From CAVRAW01 sp963716135 (lineage in GTDB: Bacteria > Planctomycetota > Planctomycetia > Pirellulales > JADZDJ01): a stretch of DNA of 64,000 nt. Positions within the stretch are counted from its first letter, which is position 1; each line of letters begins with the position of its first letter. Where the stretch lies: positions 2,604,001 to 2,668,000 of the forward strand of contig OY970289.1 of assembly GCA_963716135.1 (NCBI GenBank), given 5' to 3'. The notes beneath the pieces were generated by a model. It made no database searches and had not been told where the DNA came from. It worked only from the letters and a program-made list of their open reading frames with translations. Of the stretch, positions 24,549 through 34,404 are shown one piece after another. The translations under genes were made by a program, and so were the position numbers.

Positions 24549-27377
24549 ATGCAGTCGGCCGCCGCAGGCATCTCCGCAACCATCGCCGTGTCACTCGGCA
24601 TGGCCTGTTTGATATGTGCCGGCTGCGCCAAGCCGATTGAGGCCGAGCCGGCGTCGGCGCCCGCAACCGCAGCCAAAGAGCCGGCGGCAGAGGCGATGTT
24701 GCCCCTGGTAACCGGCAAAAAAATCCCGCCGTCGCTGGCTGCCAAACAGGCCATCGGCAATTTGCCGATGAATTTAATTCTTAGCCCCGACGGCCGCTTT
24801 GCCGTTACCAGCGACATGGGCAACCGCGAAGCGCTCTGGTCGCTGCGGGCGGAGGATGGCGTCGGCGTCTCGCACATCGACTTCTTCAACAAGGAATCCG
24901 ACTCGAAGTTCGGTCCCTTGCACCCGGGCGGAGAAGCAGCCGAACTCGTCAAGGACAAAGACGATTTGGTGAGCAACGGCTTGTACTACGGTCTCGCATT
25001 CGGCAAAGACAACACGCTTTACGCCGCGCAAGGCGCGCACGACAGTATCGCCGTCCTGTCGCTATCACAAGATGGCACGCTTGCTTTCCGCGATTACATC
25101 CACACCAGGCCCAAAGATTTTCCCGCCGGGCTGGCCACCGACGATGCCGGCCGGCTGTATGTGGCCAACAACGCCTCAGGCAAAGGTAATCCGTTCAAAC
25201 TGACGGCGAGCGTCGCCATTTACGATCCTGCGACGAAGAAGGAACTCGGCCGCTATCGGTTCAAAGAAAGCCACGGCGGCACATCGAATTACCCCTTGGG
25301 TATTGGCGTGCTGCGCGACGGCAGCAAGGCCTACGTGGCTGCTGAGCGAGACGACTGCGTGTACGCCATCGATACCCAAAATCCCTTGAAGCCCGCGCTG
25401 GCCGCGGCCATTCCTACCGGAGCGCGCCCCGTTTCGCTTTTGTTTTCGCGCGATCAACGCCGGTTGTTCGTCGCCAATTCGCTCAGCGATACGGTGTCGA
25501 TCATCGACACGAAAGAAGATCGCGTGGTGGGCACGGTTTTGCTGCGCCCTTCGGCGGCGCGCGAACTGGCCGGCGCCACGCCGACCGCCATGGCGCTATC
25601 GCCCGACGAAGACACGCTCTACGTGACGCTGGCCGACATGAACGCTGTGGCCGTGGTGGACGTGGACGATCAAGAGCTGCGCGGCTACATCGCCACCGGC
25701 TGGTATCCCAGCACGCTGGCGGTGGTCGATGATGGGCGGAAGCTGATGGTGGTCAACGCGAAAGGCACCGCGGTGCGCACCCCGGACGACGAGCCGGATA
25801 AATTCGATCCGAAGCGCAAGCACGCCTATATCCTCAGCATCATCGAAGGCAACGTCAGCGTGCTGGATATTCCCGCGGCCGACACGCTGCAAGCCGCCAC
25901 GGACGAGGTTTTGAAAAACAACCGGCTCGACGTGCTCGCCGAAAAAACGGAAAACCCGCTGGCCGACATTGGCCTGGCTGCCGGCAAAATCAAGCACGTG
26001 ATCTACATCATCAAGGAAAATCGCACCTACGACGAAGTGCTGGGCGATCTCGCGCAGGGCAACGGCGATCCGTCGCTGGTTCTGTTCGGCCGCGACGTCA
26101 CGCCAAATCAGCACGCTTTGGCCGAACGTTTCGTATTGCTCGACAACCTATACGCTTGCGGCGAAGTCAGCGGCGACGGCTGGTGCTGGAGCACGCAGGG
26201 TATGGCGAGCGCCTATGTCGCCCGCAACGTGCCCTACAACTACTCGCGCCGCGGCCGCGTCTTCGATTACGAAGGCACCAACAACGGGTATCCGACCGCC
26301 GGCTTCCCCGCGAACGATGCCGACGGCAATCCGCTGACCAACGGAGAAGTGTTCAAAGACGGCGCCCCTCCGATTCCCGACGTCGCCAACACCGGCCGCA
26401 ACATTTGGGATGCGGTGAACGAGGCCCACTTGTCGATGCGGAATTTCGGCTTCTTTCTGTACATCACCGACAACATCGTGGGCATTAAAGCTGGGCCCGA
26501 TAATTATCCCACTTCCGCCGGGCTGCAGCCTGCGGGGCACGATCTGGCCGGCGTGACCAACATCGATTACCGCCGCTTCGATCTCGATTATCCCGATAGC
26601 GACGCACCGAGTGTTTACTACAAGCAAACCGGCGACAAAAAGTGTCTGTTCGCGCGCACCGAGTACGGCAAGCACCAGTCGCCCAGCCGGTTTTCAGAAT
26701 GGAATCGCGAATTTCAGATGACGCTGGCCAAAGATCCCACCGGCGCGGCCGTGCCGGCCTACATGCAAATCCGCCTGCCCACCGATCATACGCAGGCAGC
26801 CCGCTCCGGAAAGCACTCCCCCCGCTCGTACAATGCCGACAACGATTACGCCCTGGGGCAAGTCGTTGAGGCCGTCAGCCACAGTCCGATCTGGGCAAGC
26901 ACCGCAATTTTCGTAATCGAAGACGATGCCCAAAGCGGCGCCGACCACGTCGATTGCCACCGCACGCTGGCCTACATCATCAGCCCCTGGATCAAGGCTC
27001 ACAGCGTCGATCATCACTTCTACAATACCGACAGCATGCTGAAGACGATCGAGTTGGTGCTGGGCCTCAAGCCGCTGTGCCAATACGACGCGGTGGCCGA
27101 TCCGATCTTGGATTGGGACACTTCGCCGGCCAATGCCGATCCCTACACAGCGATTCTGCCGCCGAAAGAGGTGATTGCGGAAATAAATCCCGAGGCGCGT
27201 GCGTTGAGCCTCCACGATCCGCGGCTGCAGATGGCGATGCAGTCCGACGCCATGGATTTCGCCCACCCCGACGCGCTGCCGGCGCTCGAGGCCAACGCCA
27301 TCGTCTGGCGAACTGTGAAAGGGGTCGATTCCACGCCCCCATCGCCGCGCGGGCTCTCCAAAGACGACGACGATTGA
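24549..27377 (+). CDS. Lipoprotein with YncE-like beta-propeller and phosphoesterase (PF04185-type) domain
   Basis: 942 residues, uninterrupted. A lipoprotein signal ends at LICAGC (Cys26). Residues about 60-460 form a seven-bladed propeller with repeated YVANNASG / LFVANSLSDTVSIIDT / LYVTLADMNAVAVVDV elements of the YVTN type. From about 470 a phosphoesterase domain begins with HVIYIIKENRTYDEVLG, then DNLYACGEVSGDGW, a metal-site-like FVIEDDAQSGADHVDCHRT and the late DSMLKTIELVLGL. Members act on phosphate esters or phospholipids; the substrate here is unknown. It probably sits in the outer membrane facing the periplasm. No operon partner. Confidence 0.88.
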   Translation: MQSAAAGISATIAVSLGMACLICAGCAKPIEAEPASAPATAAKEPAAEAMLPLVTGKKIPPSLAAKQAIGNLPMNLILSPDGRFAVTSDMGNREALWSLRAEDGVGVSHIDFFNKESDSKFGPLHPGGEAAELVKDKDDLVSNGLYYGLAFGKDNTLYAAQGAHDSIAVLSLSQDGTLAFRDYIHTRPKDFPAGLATDDAGRLYVANNASGKGNPFKLTASVAIYDPATKKELGRYRFKESHGGTSNYPLGIGVLRDGSKAYVAAERDDCVYAIDTQNPLKPALAAAIPTGARPVSLLFSRDQRRLFVANSLSDTVSIIDTKEDRVVGTVLLRPSAARELAGATPTAMALSPDEDTLYVTLADMNAVAVVDVDDQELRGYIATGWYPSTLAVVDDGRKLMVVNAKGTAVRTPDDEPDKFDPKRKHAYILSIIEGNVSVLDIPAADTLQAATDEVLKNNRLDVLAEKTENPLADIGLAAGKIKHVIYIIKENRTYDEVLGDLAQGNGDPSLVLFGRDVTPNQHALAERFVLLDNLYACGEVSGDGWCWSTQGMASAYVARNVPYNYSRRGRVFDYEGTNNGYPTAGFPANDADGNPLTNGEVFKDGAPPIPDVANTGRNIWDAVNEAHLSMRNFGFFLYITDNIVGIKAGPDNYPTSAGLQPAGHDLAGVTNIDYRRFDLDYPDSDAPSVYYKQTGDKKCLFARTEYGKHQSPSRFSEWNREFQMTLAKDPTGAAVPAYMQIRLPTDHTQAARSGKHSPRSYNADNDYALGQVVEAVSHSPIWASTAIFVIEDDAQSGADHVDCHRTLAYIISPWIKAHSVDHHFYNTDSMLKTIELVLGLKPLCQYDAVADPILDWDTSPANADPYTAILPPKEVIAEINPEARALSLHDPRLQMAMQSDAMDFAHPDALPALEANAIVWRTVKGVDSTPPSPRGLSKDDDD

Positions 27378-27595
27378 GTCGCCACGTTCCTGCGCCAAAC
27401 TTTCGCCAGCCGGCAGGGTTTATCAAGCACCTGAATCTCCCGGCGAATACCGCTGGCAAACCCTGCGGGGCGTTGCGGTTCTAGCGTGGCAGGGAACGAC
27501 TAGCGCCCGGTTGTAGCCGTTGTGTCGATAGCGCTGTAGAAGCCTTTGTCGCGTCTTATTCCGCACCGCGCGCTTTTAGGGACTCTTCCGGCCGC

Positions 27596-29240
27596 ATGAC
27601 TTGCCGACTCCCGCGTCTGATTGTCTGTCTGGTCACAGCCGTGGCGCTGGCGGCCGGTGGCTGCACCAGCTTGCCCGAGTACCTCCGCCACGGGCTCAAG
27701 GTGGGCCCTAATTACAAACGGGCGCCTGCGCCTGTGGCCGAGCACTGGATCGACGCCGCCGACAAGCGAGTGCGCTCGGAAGAGGCCGATCTCAGCACCT
27801 GGTGGACGGTATTTAACGATCCGATCCTGGGCGGTCTGATCATCAATGCCACGCAGCAAAACCTTACGCTGCGCGAGGCGGGCTTCCGCGTGCTGGAAGC
27901 CCGGGCTCAGTTGGGAATCGCCCGCGGCAACTTTTTCCCGCAGGTGCAGGACCTCACGGGCGGCTATACGCGGTTTGCCCGGCCCGGCATTCCTGGCCCA
28001 CTGTATGCCAGCTCTTGGAACTACGGCTTCAATCTGGCATGGGAATTGGATTTTTGGGGCCGTTTCCGCCGGGCGATCATCGCCGCTGAAGAAACGCTGG
28101 AAGCTTCGATTTTCGATTACGACGACGTGATGATCACGCTGATCGGCGACGTGGCCAGCAACTACGTGCAGTACCGCACCGACCAGGAACGCATCCGCCT
28201 GCTCAAACAGGTAGTGATCATCCAGGAGAACGTGCTGAAGTACATTACCGATCAGTTGACCGTCGGTTTCCGCGCCGTGACGAATCTCGATCGCGCAGGC
28301 GGTGAGCAATCTCAAGCAGAGCCAGGCGGCAATTGCGCAGTTGGAGATCGACATGCGCTTGGCGCAAAACGCGTTGTGCACGCTGCTGGGGATTCCAACC
28401 CAAGACCTGGATGGTTATTTGAATTCCGGCGCTTCGACCATTCCCGTCGCGCCGGAGTATGCGATCGTGGGCATTCCGGCCGACCTGCTGCGCCGCCGTC
28501 CCGACGTGCGCCGCGCGGAACGGCTGGCCGCGGCCCAAGCGGAACGCATCGGCATCGCCGAGAGCGATTTGTACCCGGCGTTCACGATCTCCGGCACCCT
28601 GGGCGGATCGGCGGCGCGATTCGGCGACTTGTTCCAGCCGCAGGCCTTCAATGGCAATGTGGGGCCGTCGTTTCAATGGAATCTTCTGAACTACGGGCGG
28701 ATCATCAACAACATGCGCCTGCAAGACGCCACGTTTAATGAACTGGTGGTTACGTATCAGCAGACGGCGCTGACCGCGGACCAGGAAGTGGAAAACGGCA
28801 TCGTCACCTTTCTGAAATCGCAAGAACGCGAAAAGCTGCTGCGCGAAAGCGTCGATGCCGCCTATTTGGCGCTGGAAGTGATCATCGCGCAGTATGAAAA
28901 CCCGACGCAGGCCGCCGGCGCCGGCGCCGATTTCAACCGATACGCGGTGATTCAGCAGAACCTGATCACGCAGCAAGATCAGTGGGCGCTGTCGCGCGGC
29001 GAGATCGCGCAAGGATTGATCCAAGTTTATCGGGCATTGGGCGGCGGCTGGGTCGTGCCGTGCGACAATTCGCCGCAGCAACCGCTGACCGACCGAAAGA
29101 CCGTGGACGGGAAAAACGCCGAGGCCGTGAATAAGCCGCAGCCAAATTCGACGCTGCCCGCGCCGGAGCCAGCACCGCCTGCGCCGGAAGAATCGACCGT
29201 GCCGCTGCCCCTGCCGCCGGTCGAACAGCCTAAGAACTAA
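27596..29240 (+). CDS. TolC/NodT-type outer-membrane efflux lipoprotein (one frameshift)
   Basis: About 548 residues after repair. The signal peptide ends at a lipobox, ALAAGGC (Cys23). GPNYKRAPAPVAEHWID, then LSTWWTVFNDPILGGLIINA and NLTLREAGFRVLEARAQLGI are the standard NodT start. The second repeat begins at GIPADLLRRRPDVRRAERLA, with SGTLGG and FQWNLLNYGRIINN. A shift near 28288-28293 separates the halves, giving VTNLD then QAVSNLKQSQAAIAQLE. The Pro-rich tail of about 50 residues is unusual in length. No RND or MFP partner gene is next to it. Confidence 0.92.
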
Positions 29241-29713
29241 CAATCGCTCGTCTCATTTTCTCCCCTTCTCCTCTTCTCCTCTTCTCCTCTTCTGCCCGTT
29301 TCGCCTTGTAGCGTAACTATCAGCTTCCTGCGGCCGCCACGATTGCGGTGCTCGCAGAGATAAATTCCTTGCCAGGTTCCCAGGCACAGCCGGCCGCCGC
29401 TTACGGGCACCGTCACTGAGCTGCCCAGCAGGGACGCCTTGACGTGGGCGGGCATGTCGTCTGGACCTTCTACCGTGTGACGGTGGCCAAAATCTTCCGG
29501 CGCCAGTGCGCTGAACGACGTTTCCAAATCGGCCGGCACGTCGGGATCGGCGTTCTCGTTAATCGTCAGCGAGCCACTGGTGTGCTGAATGAACACGTGC
29601 AGCAGGCCAACGTCCACATCGCGCAGCTCCGGCAGCGATTCGACGACCGGCTGCGTAATCAAGTGGAAGCCGCGGCGGAGTGCAGGGAGCTCAATTTTGC
29701 GCTGTAACCACAT
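29237..29713 (-). CDS. YjbQ-family protein (UPF0047)
   Basis: The core of about 138 residues starts MWLQRKIELPALRRGFHLIT. Signature HVFIQHTSGSLTINENADPD, then LGTWQGIYLCEHRNRGGRRK with conserved metal-binding His residues. Family members show thiamine-phosphate synthase activity in vitro, but the physiological role is unclear. After VTLQGET the protein continues in a charged tail, GRRGEEEKRRRGENETSDC, encoded by a TCTTCTCC-type tandem repeat (about 29262-29294). That tail is not part of the family. Confidence 0.9.
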   Translation of the reverse strand: MWLQRKIELPALRRGFHLITQPVVESLPELRDVDVGLLHVFIQHTSGSLTINENADPDVPADLETSFSALAPEDFGHRHTVEGPDDMPAHVKASLLGSSVTVPVSGGRLCLGTWQGIYLCEHRNRGGRRKLIVTLQGETGRRGEEEKRRRGENETSDC

Positions 29714-29806
29714 GTCCGATTCCGAGGCCGAATAGATTATCCATTTTACCAAGTTGACAATTGATTCCTTGACTTACGTCGCCGTGAGGAAAACTTCGCA
29801 AAAAAG

Positions 29807-29834
29807 TTGACATTTCGCCCGTCAGTCCGATAAT
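29807..29834 (+). promoter_or_regulatory. Strong sigma-70-type promoter
   Basis: A perfect TTGACA at 29807 and GATAAT at 29829 are separated by 16 bases. The predicted start, about 29840, coincides with the 5' base of the structured RNA at 29839-29959. It is 240 bases upstream of the nearest gene. Confidence 0.65.
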
Positions 29835-29838
29835 AGGT

Positions 29839-29959
29839 GGCTTACAAATAAGGCGAGACGTCGGAAGCGCCCACCTGCCTAACGTCCGGAACCCGCGCTC
29901 GTGATAGTTGTCTTGAGCGAGAGGGGGTGCTTCCGCGAGGGAAAAGTCTAATGTAAGTC
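29839..29959 (+). ncRNA. Structured RNA with 6S-RNA-like architecture (candidate)
   Basis: About 121 bases beginning at the predicted start of the promoter at 29807. Closing stem: 29839-29846 pairs with 29952-29959 (eight pairs, one G-U). Then an open region of about 12 bases on one side and 14 on the other. Then a long stem: 29863-29872 with 29925-29934 (ten pairs), extended by 29859-29862 with a one-base bulge. Then an asymmetric loop and a top stem 29896-29900/29915-29919. A closing stem, central bubble and long terminal arm is the plan of 6S RNA, which binds RNA polymerase. The family assignment is inference; it could instead be the leader of the gene at 30083. Confidence 0.42.
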
Positions 29960-30082
29960 GGGTTCTGTCCACAACTTATCCGTCCAGGCGGCTGAGTTCA
30001 CGCCCAGATTTTATCGATCTGACGAACCAACCGTCCACAGGGCACGTATCGCATTCAATCGGACATTAATAGAGGAAGACAC

Positions 30083-30307
30083 ATGCGTAAACATCGAAAC
30101 GTCTTTGAAACGATCCTGGAACACGGCCACGACGAAACATTCGCGCCGGTGGAGACCGATGAATTCGTGCCCACCGATGCGCCCGCGGGTTCGCGGGCGA
30201 AGATCGACGCGCTGGCCAAGCGCATTCAGATGGGTGTGCCGCTGTGGCATCCCAAGGATCGCCACGATTACAGCGGGCTGACCGGCATCATTCGCCCCCG
30301 CGAATAA
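30083..30307 (+). CDS. Small conserved-type protein of unknown function
   Basis: 74 residues starting MRKHRNVFETILEHGHDET with AGAGGAAG as ribosome-binding site. Acidic N-terminal half; C-terminal half PLWHPKDRHDYSGLTGIIRP. No membrane segment and no known motif. A strong promoter far upstream and a strong terminator just downstream show a defined single-gene unit. Not recognised. Confidence 0.75.
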   Translation: MRKHRNVFETILEHGHDETFAPVETDEFVPTDAPAGSRAKIDALAKRIQMGVPLWHPKDRHDYSGLTGIIRPRE

Positions 30308-30362
30308 GCCGCTCGCCATCGGCGTGGTTGCCATGCAACCTGCGCTGAAATAAAAAACTATT

Positions 30363-30397
30363 TAGCCGTCGGAGTTGATCCGGCGGCTATTTTTTTT
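30363..30397. terminator. Rho-independent terminator, probably bidirectional
   Basis: An 11-bp stem (30363-30373/30379-30389, one G-U in the plus-strand RNA) with five-base loop, followed by eight T. On the opposite strand the hairpin is followed by AAATAGTTTTTT, so it can also stop the kinase-like gene, whose stop codon lies inside the hairpin. Confidence 0.93.
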
Positions 30398-32847
30398 CCG
30401 CGATTGCCGAGCTGGCGATTGCGGATTCACTGGCGGGAAGTTTGGGCACATCTTCGGCGATCCCGGGAGGCGCTTCCGATTGCACCGGCGCCGACCATTT
30501 TTTCAGGCGCGAATTGGCTGGATCGTTGGTGGCAGGGCCGACGAATTCCACGGCGCTAGCCACCAGCCCATCCATCGACAACTCGTCATCGGGGAGCGTT
30601 TCGGTGGCGCCGTCATGCCGCCAAATCGCGACCGGCGTGCCGGGCGGAGTCAGCGAGCCGCCTCCGAGCCATTCGATGCCGCGCAGCTTGCCCGCCAACG
30701 AAGATGTCGCTCGCCGGCCCGTGAACATCAACAGTCCGCCCGCCTCTGGGGCCAGCACGCAGCCGTTGGCCGTGATGCTTAGCGGCGCGAGCTCATCTAC
30801 GGTGTCTGGCGCGTTGATTTCGATCACGGCCGTGGAACCGCGCAGCGTGATCTGCTGCAGCGTGACTGAGGCCGGGGCATCGCTGCTGCGCGGCTGAGAA
30901 AATCGCACCAGCGTACCGCTGCCCAGATAGAGCGTATTGCAGACTTCGACCGCCGCCGGCGCCGCAAGCGAGCAATCCACGCCGCAGGCAACGCTCGTCA
31001 GCGCACAGCGCTCGAGCCGCACTTGCCCTGCCGGCGCGAGCGCGCCGCGCGGCGAATTGCCCGCCAGTCGCACCGCCGTCGGCAATTCCAGCGACCCCGC
31101 CGCTACCGCTTGAAACGTGCAGCCTACAAATTCGGCGTGTGCGGCGCAAATCGATGAGCGCCTGCCGACCAGGCGTGGTGATCGCTTCGGGACGTTGACG
31201 CCAAAGGAAATCGATGTTTTCAAACCGCACATTGTCGGCGGTGATGGCTAGCCCCGTGGCAGGCGTGAGCAGTCGTGGCCGTTGATCCCCTTTTCCGCGC
31301 ACAATGGCGCCGGGTTGCAATCGCAGCGACGCGGCCGGAATTTCCTTGTCGGCGTCCAATTCGATGACGGACCGCGGTGGCGCCAGCGCGACAGGTTGGC
31401 GTGCTGCCGGCGAATCGTGCGCCGAACCATGCTCGGCCGTCGTTTCGGCGTGCGGGCCGTCGCTTGCCTGGTAATTCGCTTGCCGCACAGCCGGATCGAT
31501 CCCCGCATTGGCAACTAACCTGGCGATCTTCGCAGGCTCGGATGCTTTGGCCACGGCGGCGTGCGCTCCGTGCTCCGGCGGCGTATGCCGCGAGCGCCAA
31601 AGCGGCCAGGTTGCCGCCGCCAGCAGCATTAGACAAGCCGCGGTGGCCATCAACTGCCCGGCCGCGCGCTGCAAACCGGTCCGCGCACGCCACGACCAAT
31701 TGGCCTGCGCCGTGCGACGGCCGGCGCGGGCCAACACGTCGGCCAAGCGGCGCCTGCCGGCGCCGGTCGAGGGGCCCAGTTGTTGTGACAGCTCGGCAAA
31801 CGATGCCGGCCGCTGCGCCGGATCGCGCTGCGTGCAGCGCTGGATCGCTTCGGCCAGAACCTTCGGCACATCGGGGGCCAAGCGTCGCACGTCCGGAATT
31901 TTTCCCGCCTTCACCGCGAGAAATTTTGCCGCGTGATCGCCTCCGGCCAACGGCGTGCGTCCGGTGAGCAAATGCCACCACAAACATCCGCACGCATACA
32001 TGTCGACTTGTGCATTGAACCGGGCCGCTCGCGACGCGCTGTGCTTTCGCTCCGGCGCCAAATAATCGAACGCTTCAATCGGCAGCCGCTCGGGCGATTC
32101 AGTTTCATCAGGTCGAAAGACGCTTCGCACTGCAGCGCGTGCAAGTTGGATGTTGCCGTTTTCATTCAACATGATTGAAGATGCGGCGACGTCGCCATGC
32201 GTGATGCCCGCCGCTTCGAGCGTCGCCAGCGCGGCCGCCATTTGTCGCGCAATTTCCAGCGCCACCGCCGGCGGCAATCTCCCATGCCACGAAACCCACT
32301 GGCCTGCCGAAATTCCCGTGGTCGGCGCAAAGGCCGCCCAGAGCGTCTGGTTGTCGGCGCCTGCTGCCTGGATGGGGGAGAATAAGCTTGAACGTCTCGA
32401 TTGCTTCTGCCGTCTCATTTTTGGAGGCGGCGGCGGAAGCGGGCCGGTGGTTAGCGCGGCGAATTTCTCGGCCAGCGATTTGAGTGCGGACGCGGCCTCT
32501 TTGCAGCTCGAATCTGCTCCGCGCTTGACCAAAAGGTGCACCGAACGTTTCGAATCGGCATGCGCGGCGACGAACGATTCGGCGTACCCCAACCGATCTC
32601 CGCAAGCGCACTGGATTACATAGGGCCCCACCTGCAGTTGCTCGCCGCGGCCGGCGTTGATCTCGGTTGCCTGGTAGGGGGTCAGCAATCGCGCCTGCAC
32701 CAAGGCGTCGACCCACACCGATTCGAACAGCGGCAGGCCGCGGGCCAAAGCGCGGGCCAACGGCCGCACGGCGCGCACCTGCTCCGGCTTGGCTAGCCGC
32801 AATCGTGCTAGCAAATCGATCAGCGTGGCAGGCGCTTCGTCGTGCAT
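30387..32847 (-). CDS. Serine/threonine pseudokinase with transmembrane segment and beta-helix domain (one frameshift)
   Basis: About 820 residues after joining near 31145. A planctomycete-type N-terminal region (LIDLLARLRLAKPEQVRAVR ... LLTPYQATEINAGRG) leads to a kinase-like domain with AGITHGDVAASSIMLNENG where active kinases have HRDLKPxN, and no DFG. FDYLAPERKH, VDMYACGCLWWHLLTGRTPL and RCTQRDPAQRPASFAEL are kept. A membrane helix (LMATAACLMLLAAATWPLW) is followed by a beta-helix-like repeat region (ITADNVRFENIDF, CVLAPEAGGLLM). The catalytic-loop Asp remains but Lys, Asn and the Mg-binding Asp are gone, so it is probably a pseudokinase. A surplus base accounts for the frame break. Confidence 0.83.
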
Positions 32848-32899
32848 CGGGCGGCCCGAGAGGAGTACGGCAGTTTCGGACCGCGGTTGCTAGCAAAAT

Positions 32900-32908
32900 T
32901 GGTATAAT
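32900..32908 (+). promoter_or_regulatory. Extended -10 promoter
   Basis: TGGTATAAT carries a perfect TATAAT with the upstream TG of extended -10 promoters; there is no good -35 hexamer. It lies about 60 bases before the small membrane-protein gene at 32970, pointing toward it. Confidence 0.5.
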
Positions 32909-32969
32909 GGGGCAAGGCTGATCTGCCTGAATCGCCTGCGCCTAAACGCTTTTCTGCTGGAGGTCGATC

Positions 32970-33236
32970 ATGTCTTGGCCAAAAAAGCTCGTCTTCGGGA
33001 AGCTGACCAGCGATCGCTTCGATCGCCGCATCGGCCAATGGGTTTGCTTTGTGATGTCGCCGGCTTTGTTCTTTTTCGGAACCACGGCCGTTTGTCGCAA
33101 CTCCACCACTCCGGCGGAAATCACGATCGGCCTGCTCGCCGCCGGCAACGCAGCGCTGCTGGCGGCCGTGATCGGACTGTTGTTGCCCTTCGCATCGCCG
33201 GCTTGGCGCGAGAATCTTGCAAAGCATTCAGGCTAG
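32970..33236 (+). CDS. Small two-helix membrane protein
   Basis: 88 residues: basic N-terminus MSWPKKLVFGKLTSDRFDRR, helix WVCFVMSPALFFFGTTAV, short loop, helix IGLLAAGNAALLAAVIGLLL, basic tail. TGGAGG lies at good distance from the ATG, and an extended -10 promoter is upstream. No functional motif; family not recognised. Confidence 0.7.
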   Translation: MSWPKKLVFGKLTSDRFDRRIGQWVCFVMSPALFFFGTTAVCRNSTTPAEITIGLLAAGNAALLAAVIGLLLPFASPAWRENLAKHSG

Positions 33237-33364
33237 TTGCTGGCTTCCTCGAGTTGCTGTGCGGGGCTTTCGCCAAAATAAGAAATGCCTTATCACACAC
33301 TAGTCTCCGAGGAGGAGCCTCCTAAGAATAGGCACCAGGGGGTGAACTACGTCGGAAATATCGG

Positions 33365-34404
33365 ATGACATTGCCTGCGAGTCCGCGACAACGTCTTCGC
33401 CCCCCCGCCGCTCTGCTACTCGGTTTGGCCGCCGCTCGACGGAAGATCGGATTTTTTCCGGCCGCGCCAATTTTCTTGCTTTCAGTCCTCGGCGCCCTGC
33501 TCGGTCCCATTCAGCCGTCGGTCCAGGCGTTGACGTTCCATTTGACGTTTGACAACAGCGCCACCAGCGCACCGGCCGGATTCCTGCCGGCATTCAACAG
33601 CGCGCTGCAGTTCTATGAGACGACCTTCACCGATCCCATCACCATTAATCTGCAGGTCGGTTGGGGAACGATCAACAACCAGGCTCTGAATCCGCCGGTG
33701 CGCTGGGGGAAAGCTTCGCCACTGGGCCGGGCTTTTTCACCTATGGCCAGGTGAAAGCGACGATGGCGGGCGACGCGCAGTCGGCTGCCGACCAAACCTC
33801 CGTTGCCAACATGCCGGCAACCGATCCAACGGGTGGCGCAATTTTTACGATGTCCAACGCTGAAGGCAAAGCGCTGGGGCTGGTGGCCGCCAACGCCCCG
33901 GGCATCGATGGGTATGTTGGCTTCAACAGTTCGGCTGCGTTCACTTTCGATCCCAACAATCGAGCCCTAGCAAACCAGTACGATTTCATTGGCGTCGCCG
34001 AGCATGAGATCAGCGAAGTGATGGGCCGTTTCGGGCTGGGGCAAAACGGCGCGGCCTCGGGACGCTATTCGCCGATCGATCTGTTCCGTTATTCCTCGCC
34101 CGGTGTGGTGGATCTGGTGCCGGCCAACGGCGCCTACTTCTCGATCGACGGCGGCACGACGGCGATCAACACCTTCAACGGCACGGCCGGCGGCGACCTG
34201 AGCGATTGGGCCGGCGCAACCGTTGACTCGTTCAATGAATCGCCCACCATCGGCGTGCAAATGGGCGTTTCCGCCGGCGACATCACTTTGATGGACGTCA
34301 TCGGTTACAACGTCGCCGTCCCGGAACCCACGACGCTGACGCTGCTGGGCATTGGCGGCGTTGTGGCTTCAATTATCGTGCTTCGCCGCAAGCTCAGGAA
34401 TTAA
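33365..34404 (+). CDS. NF038122-type metalloprotease with PEP-CTERM anchor (one frameshift)
   Basis: Secreted protein of about 346 residues. The hydrophobic leader is FFPAAPIFLLSVLGALLGP. The domain start FHLTFDNSATSAPAGFLPAF, IGFNSS-like VGFNSSAAFTFDPNN and the zinc-protease helix VAEHEISEVMGRFG (HExxH form) match the NF038122 family as I know it. The C-terminus is a clear exosortase target: VPEPTTLTLLGIGGVVASII then RRKLRN. A shift near 33696 is repaired by one more G, giving NPPGALGESFATGPGFF. A substrate for the exosortase encoded at 55910. The stop overlaps the convergent gene's stop. Confidence 0.85.
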
